From Simmondsia chinensis (Eukaryota > Streptophyta > Magnoliopsida > Caryophyllales > Simmondsiaceae), in the NCBI GenBank assembly GCA_018398585.1, contig JAGTTD010000006.1, forward strand, positions 7,912,501 to 7,976,500: 64,000 nt of DNA, written 5' to 3'. The position numbers and the translations under genes are program-made. The stretch's first letter is position 1. Each line of letters opens with the position of its first letter. Below, piece by piece: positions 57,065-64,000 of the stretch. The notes under the pieces are model-generated. The model did no database searches. It saw only the letters and a list, made by a program, of their open reading frames with translations, and was not told the origin of the DNA.

Positions 57065-57905
57065 CATGGAATTGGGGGCTAGTTGTTAGGGAAAATAAGC
57101 TAGTAGGCTCTTGTTGGCACTAGACCTTAGAGGTGAAACCTTGACAACGCCTACAGACCACTAACGGCCCATACTTGATGCGAGGCCATAGCGGTATAAC
57201 CTTGGCGGAACCCGTATCCTGCCAGCCCTTATGACCTCGGCATCCTGTCCCACCTACTCTATTGCGTACGCGAGCATCCCAATATCCCTTGCACCCTTTA
57301 TGCGGTAAACGCAAGACCATAATGGTACGAGCTTGGTGGCAGAACCTTATGCTTGGACGCATGATGATAACAATATATGATTGGCGGCTTTCCCATCACG
57401 GCGTATGCTCCCTGACGGTGACGCCTCGCTGCCGCCAACCCGCCTATCTAACCACCAATCATCACTATCCACCCGCCTTTACCCACCATGCTAAGCTAAC
57501 TCCTTACAATCACAGTACCGCCAACCCACGATCATGGTACCACCAACCCTTGAACCGCTTCCACTCTTCTTATAAATACCACCCTCCTTACCCCACTTTC
57601 CGCACCTCCCCCCCCCCCCCCCCCTCTCTCTTGACCCCTTATATCTTTCCCTCCCACTCACTGAAACAAACCTCTTATTTATTTCGTGTTATTTATCTTA
57701 TGCATATTTATTATTATCACTACCTTTTATTGACTTAGGCATCAAAGGGGTCTCCTGCGGTTCACCTTGCGGGCACCTCTAACTGTCTTGGTCGTTTTGC
57801 AGGAAAGCCTGAACCAAACATACCAGCGGTTGACTTCTCAGCGAGAGCTTGAGTTTGGCTCTCATCTTAAAGAATATACTCAGTCTTGCTCGGGGCAAAT
57901 TGGGT
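57065..57905 (+). mobile_element. Gypsy (Tat-like) 3' LTR fragment
   Basis: A purine tract GGAATTGGGGGCTAG is followed by TGTTAGGGAAAATAAGC (LTR start 57084). Within: TATAAATA near 57571, a CT-rich leader with a C run at 57608-57624, and TTGACTTAGGCATCAAAGGG...GCAGG (57730-57800), the arrangement typical of Tat/Ogre LTRs. The right end is estimated near 57905; no second LTR is present, so this is a captured or truncated piece. Confidence 0.65.
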
Positions 57906-57920
57906 CAGGCCTCTCCCAAT

Positions 57921-59336
57921 AAAAGTCTCTTTTAGTTACATAAGTGATTTAAAATGGACAAATTGGTTATCCAAGTCAAATTTTGAAAGACTAGTCCCCC
58001 AATTCGTAATAAAAATTTCATTTAGTCACTTAAGTGATTTAAAATGAACAAGTTCAAGTAATAATTTTGAAAAAAATTATTTTCTAACTTTAAATAACAA
58101 CTCATTTTCGTTGCTAAAGTGATTTAAAAATGATTAAAAAAAAAATTAACATCTAAATAAAAAATAACTAATTTAATTATATTTTTGACTCATTTATTTC
58201 ATTGGTCCTCATATTTTCTTTTCAAAGTCTATATCTTAATTTGTAACAAACTTCTGCACATTCGACTATTGATTAGATAAAAATTATAAGACTATAAACT
58301 AATTTTGACATTAAATAAAACTTGATAAATATTTTTAAAAATAAGAATTCAAGGAATATTTAAAAAAAGAAACACAAATTAATAAATGCCAAGTGCATTA
58401 AAAATGTTAAAGATCAATTTGGAAAAATTTTTTTCCAAAATCAGGTGTCATGTGAGTATTTTTTGGCAAAAAGTCATCAAATTCTAATAATATACCATAC
58501 CATCATAATCATGTTCTATTTTACCATTTTCCAATAGCAATCTATTGCGTTTCTACAAAGGGTGCTTGAGTGATAAAATTTTAAAACTTTAGGTACCTAA
58601 GTGATAAAATGTTCAAACCTCAAGGTACTTCGTCTTATATATTAGAATGTTAGGGTATCTAGGTGATAAATCGTCAAAACTCAGAGTATCTAACTGATAA
58701 TTTCACTAATGAGACATGAGAAAATATTATAAAAAATAAGAATCAAGGAATACCAAGTGCTTTAAACATTATAAATTATTTTTAGAAAATGAGAACCAAT
58801 GAAAGTTTTAAAAATATTTATTTCATGACCAAATTGATATTTACCTTTTTTAATGCACCTTTCATTGATTAATTCTTGTCTTTTCTAAATATTCTTTAAA
58901 TTCTTAATTTTTTTAGAACATTTTATGAGATTTTATGTAACGTCAAAATTGATTTGTAATCTTTTAATTTTTGCCTAACAGCAATAGCCATATGTGCACC
59001 AATTTATTACAAATAAAATATAGATTTTGAAAGAAAAAAATATGAGGACCAATGAAATAAATAAGTCAAAAATATATTTAAGTTTTTTTCATTTGGATGA
59101 TAAATTTTTTATCAATTTTAAATCACTTCTTTGACAAAAATGAGTTGTTATTTAGAGTTGGGTGATAAAATTTTCTAAATTAATACTTGATTAACCAATT
59201 TGTCCATTTTAAACCACTTTGATGATTAAATGATACTTTTATTACAAGTTGGTGACTAAGTCTTCCAAAATTTAACTTAAGTGATCAATTTGTCCATTTT
59301 GAATCACTTGGGTGACTAAAATGGACTTTTATTCGA
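57921..59336. repeat. Long inverted repeat (arms ~500 bp)
   Basis: The left arm (57921 to about 58430) matches the complement of the right arm (about 58820-59336) with many substitutions; shared blocks include TTTATTTCATTGGTCCTCATAT and AAATAACAACTCATTTT. The loop (58435-58815) holds part of a second MITE related to 39194-39755. Probably the long-armed core of the MULE or a separate MITE nested in it. Confidence 0.7.
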
Positions 59337-59425
59337 ATTTTGGTGACTAAATCTTCCAAAATTTGACTTGAGTTACCAAACGGTCCATTTTTGACCCCTT
59401 TGGTGACTAAAACGGGACTCAAGTC

Positions 59426-60240
59426 TATTGAGACAAAATGCACTAACAAAGGGCTCTTCCTCCCTAAACATAAATATACACTTGATCTTCTACTCAAACA
59501 CAACATGCTTCAATCTAAGCCTGTTCAGACCCCAATACCAGCCCGAACTCAACTATCCCAAGCTGAAGGGGACTTACTTGATGAGCCTACTGAGTATCGT
59601 AGTTCTGTAGGAGCTCTTCAATATCTTACAATGTCCCGACCTGATATTTGTTAAGTTGTTAACCATGTCTCTCAATTTATACATGCTCTCAGGTCCTCTC
59701 ATTGGTAGATGGTTAAACCGGTACTACAATACCTTAAACTTATGCCCGACCATGGTCTCACCATTTAACCAAGATCCTACACTAATGTCATTGTTTATGT
59801 AGATGCTGATTGAGATGGTTGTTCTCATACAAGACGCTCTACCACTGGTTATGCTCTTTTTCTCGGTCTCAACCTCCTCTTGTGGCATGCCAAGAAACAG
59901 CCCAGGGTTGCTAAATCAAAGCCAAGTCAAATTATCGAGTTGTAGCTCATGTTGTTGCAGAGAGTGATTGGCTTCACTTTCTCATGTGGGATGTTGGCCT
60001 ACGGCTTTCAGGTCCTATTTCTCTCTACTGTGATAACATTTTTTTTACTTACCTTGCAGCCAAACTAATCTCCAATGATCGCAACAAACATGTTGATGTT
60101 AATTTTCACTATATTCAAGATAAGGTTGTTAAGGGTCATCACCAGGTTATTTTCTCTATATTCGAGAGAAGGTTGTTAAGGGTGATCACCAAGTTCGATA
60201 TATACTAATAGCTAGACATGCCTATTCATGGATCGCTTTC
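59426..60240 (+). pseudogene. Copia RNase H, disrupted
   Basis: Continues pol after the MULE: GLFLPKHKYTLDLLLKHNML, EYRSSVGALQYLTMSRPDIC then a stop, and after several frame breaks LYCDNIFFTYLAAKLISNDR and KHVDVNFHYIQDKV, typical Copia RNase H. Part of the end (AAGGTTGTTAAGGGTSATCACCA) is duplicated at 60122 and 60170. Confidence 0.85.
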
Positions 60241-60434
60241 ACATTTATAAGACCAATTTACACGTTGGGCCCCCTATTCAGATTGGGGGCATATTAGGAC
60301 ATATTTACTTTATATTTAGATTTAGCTTTATCTTGATTGGGTTTAGCCCTATCTCATCTTGTACTCATTCTTCTATGTATACAAGTCCAGGCTACCAGGT
60401 TTGATATGCCAAAATTACTCTAAAATATTTTATA

Positions 60435-60861
60435 CTTATTTTTGTATAGGGTATGTTTTGATTTGAACTGTAGAGCCTCTTGGATGACTTATGTTTGAGG
60501 TGAGGAGAAGTTGTCTGAGTAAAGAATTGATTATTGGAAAATATATCTGATCTTTATGTATAATTACATGTTAAAAATAATTAATTTATAAATAATAGTT
60601 TCAAAATACTTTTAATAAGTTAGATACATAAATTGGGTACTTTATGTTTAACAGTTTGGAATTTCTTGGATGAAATATGAAGCTAGAGGGATGAAAATAA
60701 TTTTAATTTATCATTCAAAGGCGGTTTCTTTGATGAAATTACAGATTGAGGGGGATCACGTTGATTTCAACCAATATTCAATGAGTGACTTTGATTAAAT
60801 TAAAAGTTTGAGAAGCCACTCTTATTTTTATTAGAGGATACTAGGAGATTAGGATATGTAA
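60435..60861 (+). other. Spacer between Copia and Harbinger elements
   Basis: AT-rich sequence; no gene or bounded element recognised. Confidence 0.5.
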
Positions 60862-61224
60862 GGCTACTCTCATCCATGCCTGTTTTTTGAAGCCCCATTT
60901 TTGACACATCCTCAAAAATGGAGCTTCATCAAAAAATGGGGCTTACCACCTCCATCCAAGCCCCCCTTTTTAACAATTTTTTGACCATAATTTCATACTT
61001 TTTGTTATTTTAATAAATAATATCATTTTTACTAATTGAATTATTTCAAAATCAAGACAAAAATACATTGAAAAATAAAAATTGAAAATACATTTAAAAC
61101 CAACACGATTTAAACAAATAATGAACTACATTGTCTGATTCTTGATACGCCACAAATGCTCAACTAAGTCAGTCTGTAGTTAATCGTGTTTATCCCTATC
61201 ACAAACTTGAATATTGCTTTGTAG

Positions 61225-62360
61225 CTATGTTTCATATTTAGCTAAAACATCATGTGAGACTTTAGCATCCACGTTATTGGTATCCACCTGATTGAACAAA
61301 TGGGCGAGTAAATGGTACGAGTCTTGTTCATCCTTGACAATCATGTTATTCAATATGATGCAAGCCCGTATTATATCATTTAGTACTTTTTTGTCATAAA
61401 ATTGGGCAGAACCAGCTACAATTGAAAATCGAGTTTTGAGCATCCCAAACACTCGTTCAACGTCCTTCCTAGTTGATTCCCTGGGCCTGTGCAAAATTCT
61501 TGCGTTTTTGTCCCTTTGGACAAGAGATTGATTTCATAAACGTTGCCCATGGCAGGTAGATACCATCGGCAAGGTAATATCCCATATCGTAATTGTGGCC
61601 GTTTATTGAATATCGTACACGAGGAGCTCGTTCTTCATAAATGTCATCAAAAACTTATGATTGATCCAAGACATTTATATCGTTAAACATACCAGGAAGG
61701 CCGAAAAAGGCATATGTCATATTCATAAGTCATGTAAAGCAATGGCTTCTAGGATTATTGTTGGAACCCCGTGATCTCCTCGAGCGTACTATCCTTTCTA
61801 TGCTACAGGACAATTTCTCCATGTCCAGTGCATGAAATCGATGCTACCCATCATACCTGAAAAACCATGCATCTCCCCATACCAAAGAAGCCGTGGGATG
61901 TCGTTGAAATTTGGTCTTCTCAAAGACACACCTTGGAATATCTCTATTACACCGCAAACGAATTTCCTCAGTGACAGAACAATAGTTGATTCACCAATTC
62001 GTACTTAGTTATCCATAACATCTGTTATGACTCCGTATGTGAGCATATGCATTGCAGCTGTGCACTTTTGAAGAGATGATAGACCATTTCTACTAGCGTC
62101 TTTCTTTTGTCTGAAGTAAGGTCATATGACCTTCAAGTGCATTCACAATATGAAGGAATACGTGCCTTCGCATGTGAAACCTTCTGCGGAATTGAGTTTC
62201 ATTGTACACTGGATTTGGGGCAAAGTAGTCGGAGTAAAGATGGGTGTGGCCTTCTTCTCGTCCTCTTTCTATGCGAGTCCTTCCCCGAAACCTCTTGTTG
62301 GATGATGAGCTTCCAGGAGCCTATTGTACACCTGGTTCATTCAAAGTGAGCAACTCCATC
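61225..62360 (-). pseudogene. PIF/Harbinger transposase (HARBI1/ALP1-like), disrupted
   Basis: Minus-strand order: FRRRFHMRRHVFLHIVNALE (about 62130-62195), GMMGSIDFMHWTWRNCPVA with the first catalytic Asp (about 61803-61860), FFGLPGMFNDINVLDQS with the second Asp (about 61665-61715), GYYLADGIYLPWATF, then the intact 89-codon end RKDVERVFGMLKTRFSIVAG with the catalytic Glu (61225-61494). All three catalytic residues survive, but stops (for example directly after CPVA) and frameshifts break the ORF. Confidence 0.88.
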
Positions 62361-62946
62361 ATCTTGTTTTTATAATCGCCCTTCATCAACTCAATTATGA
62401 TATCGTGGAGGATGAAATGGCCGGAGTTGGGGTTTTCAAAAAAGTTGAGATGTGGCAATGTGAAATTGAAATTGAAAATTGGATGTTGAAATTACGAGAG
62501 TATGAAATTGGAGTATAAAAGTGGAATGTAATATTGATATATGAAGAGTGTAGTGAGAAATGAGAGAAAGGAGTGTTGGTATATATAGGCAAGATATCAA
62601 CGGCTAGTTTTGCTATAGAAGAATTTCAAAAAAATATTTTTCTGAAAGATAAACATAAAAAAAATACCATATAAATTGAATATTTGAAACTTCAAACAAA
62701 CCGTAGCTCATTCCAATTAAACAGTTTGTTCGAGTACAGGTTCATAGCATACAACATTAATAAAAAGCGAAAAGAAAAATTGGACAGATCATTGGTTTTT
62801 TCGTCGCAATATGCATTTCCTAGGAAAATATTGTTTTACATCATCAGGTAATTTGACAGATTCATTGTTAATATACTCATATCCTTCACCTCATTTTGTA
62901 ATTGGATGCCATCTAGTATCAAGTTCGTCATTTTGCATCATATCCA

Positions 62947-63865
62947 TTTTTGCCCATAAGGCGCAATTCATAAAGTTCTCGTTCAACATTCACACCCGAA
63001 CCGTGGTTGCTGCCAAAATCCACTTCCTTTACTTTTTTTTTTGGCAGTATCCCTACTAATCGGTTGACGAATAGAAGAAACATCATCTTCGCTGCCGGGA
63101 GTTGTAGGATTGGAGGATGACGTGTATTCTCCAGAAGGATCCACTTTTTTACTCTTGGAGCTTCGATCAAATGTGGTTGTATTAGAACTACGCCACTTTG
63201 GTTGGTTCCGCAGCATTCGCCATTCATGATCAAAGCTCCATTTTCGTTTGTGAGTACAAATGGCCAACTTTGACAATTTTGTCATTTTCTGACTTCCCGC
63301 TTTCATGTCAGGAACAAATGCTTTCGTAGCATTCAGAAAATTTCATACATGCAGGACTTAATTTTTTCCACCAATGTCTAAGCATATTGGGGTTTCGACG
63401 TGACAAATGCTGCCAGCTTTCTTTGTAGTAGTGGCAAATCCTATCACACATCGTCTGATATATCTGATCAATACCATTAACGGAATCAATGGATACATTT
63501 AATCATGCACTAATTAATAGCCAGTCCTCCAGGATCTTTCATCCGATCCCACGTCCAGTTGTAGATGGAGTCTCAAGCACCACTTCATCATCTTCATCTA
63601 CGGTGGGAGGAATTTCTGGTTGCAAAAAATCCTTGTTTGTAAACGGACTTGGTTAATATTGGGAGAAAGGACTAGGATTTTGTTGATATGGATGAAAAGC
63701 TGAATTATAATTAATATGTAGGTATTGATACAATAGTGGAGGAACTTGAGAATGAAATGGATTATAAAATCCGGAAGAAATATTTTGGACATTGGGAGAA
63801 TTATCTAAGTTTTGCGAAGGAAAGTATTGAGGGAATTGATTAAAATTAGAGAAATTGGGATTCAT
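62947..63865 (-). pseudogene. PIF/Harbinger ORF1 (Myb/SANT-like DNA-binding protein), disrupted
   Basis: The start at 63865 gives an Asn/Phe/Pro-rich N-terminus (MNPNFSNFNQFPQYFPSQNL). After stops, the ILEDWLLISA*LNVSIDSVNG and KESWQHLSRRNPNMLRHWWK region resembles the SANT-like domain of plant Harbinger ORF1. Minus frame 62983-63306 has a Ser/Pro-rich tail (SSNPTTPGSEDD) with PISRDTAKKKSKG, the usual C-terminal motif. Known role in the family: it binds the element ends together with the transposase. Confidence 0.75.
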
Positions 63866-64000
63866 TTTTAGACGATAACTTGGTAAAAAAATAGAGATAT
63901 GAGTAAATTTTTGGTGTGTAAAATTTGATGAAATTTGTGATGTATTTATAGATAAAATATAAGATATTTTATTAGTTAAAAAATATTTTCACAATGGCCA

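Larger units (their letters stand above)
55454..59416. mobile_element. MULE insertion (4.0 kb) in Copia pol, carrying foreign retrotransposon sequence
   Basis: Nine-bp duplication ACTTAAGTC (55445-55453) / ACTCAAGTC (59417-59425), one mismatch. Inverted ends: CCCTTTTGATCATCAAAG and complement CCCGTTTTAGTCACCAAAG, continuing through GTCAAAAATGGACC-type and GATTTAGTCACCAA blocks for about 80 bp. No transposase. Contents: a 58-bp minisatellite, an antisense gag-like ORF, a Gypsy LTR, and a large inverted repeat. The Copia reading frame continues on both sides. Confidence 0.85.
39761..60434 (+). mobile_element. Copia retrotransposon, opened by two later insertions
   Basis: LTRs at 39761-39932 (172 bp) and 60292-60434 (143 bp, with an internal deletion), sharing TATTAGGAYATATTTACTTT and GCCAAAATTACTCTAAAATA. 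A primer site TGTTATCAGAGTAA, close to initiator-Met, follows the left LTR; a purine tract GATTGGGGGC precedes the right one. Possible target duplication ATTAT/CTTAT (imperfect). Coding parts in order: gag 40355-41285, zinc knuckle to RT 52987-55444, RNase H 59426-60240. Removing the Gypsy and MULE insertions leaves an element of about 5.0 kb, normal for Copia. Confidence 0.9.
60862..64000 (-). mobile_element. PIF/Harbinger element, decayed, running off the right edge
   Basis: The left terminus is probably GGCTACTCTCATCCATGCC at 60862 next to TAA (60859-60861), the usual TWA target. Subterminal repeats CCCCATTTTTGA and the inverted AAAAATGGGGCTT lie within the first 90 bp. Two minus-strand genes follow, transposase (61225-62360) and the Myb/SANT-like ORF1 (62947-63865), the usual Harbinger pair. 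The other terminus is beyond the window. Confidence 0.8.

Noticed and set aside
1..64000. An undescribed multi-gene system
   Set aside because: Outside one conserved lipid-transfer gene, every coding trace I could identify belongs to known transposon families; no cluster of unknown intact genes is present.

Overview
This window is nuclear DNA from a flowering plant, most likely a eudicot with a large, transposon-rich genome. The evidence is a many-exon gene with GT-AG introns and an Arabidopsis counterpart, plus plant-type retrotransposons (TRIM, Copia, Athila- and Tat-like Gypsy), a TS-like SINE with a TTG tail, MULEs carrying a plant mobile domain, and PIF/Harbinger. The species cannot be named from the sequence; the SINE type would fit an asterid, but that is a weak guess.

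Only one gene looks intact: an NTMC2T3/SYTF-type protein on the + strand, 14 coding exons from 1435 to 27615, 804 residues by my exon chaining. It reads as an N-terminal membrane hairpin, an SMP lipid-transfer domain, three C2 domains and a C-terminal coiled coil. Proteins of this kind tether the ER to other membranes and move lipid between them. Every exon is a multiple of three, so all 13 introns are phase 0. The gene is stretched to 26 kb by insertions in its introns.

Insertions in and around the gene: a tRNA-type SINE with a perfect 15-bp target duplication in the upstream region (684-862); a TRIM (2838-3398), a MULE-type MITE (4140-4512) and a TS-like SINE (4918-5107) in intron 1; a degenerate solo TRIM LTR in intron 3; an RTE-type LINE in intron 5 that is itself split by a 5.4-kb LTR element (9049-14426) whose LTRs carry arrays of a SalI-centred palindrome; GAGCTC-rich hAT-like elements in introns 6, 8 and 13; and a 2.9-kb Gypsy-type element (17470-20337) in intron 7.

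Downstream of 27.9 kb I see no intact host gene. A GC-rich hAT MITE (28716-29322) is inserted at the end of a Copia remnant (minus strand, to about 30.3 kb). A 7.4-kb MULE (30393-37792) carries a decayed MuDR-type transposase, a decayed plant-mobile-domain gene and a chimeric insertion joining antisense 5S rRNA to a SINE-like body. A GC-rich repeated stretch of unknown origin follows (37850-38530). From 39.76 to 60.43 kb one Copia element has been opened twice: by an 11.7-kb Athila-like Gypsy element (41290-52981) and by a 4-kb MULE (55454-59416) that contains a fragment of a Tat-like retrotransposon with an antisense gag-like ORF. A PIF/Harbinger element with both of its ORFs, decayed, runs off the right edge (from 60862).

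I found no undescribed functional system that I can support. The least ordinary items are the palindrome arrays inside two unrelated LTR families, the antisense-5S chimera, the four-level nest with readable target duplications, and the fully phase-0 exon structure of the lipid-transfer gene.
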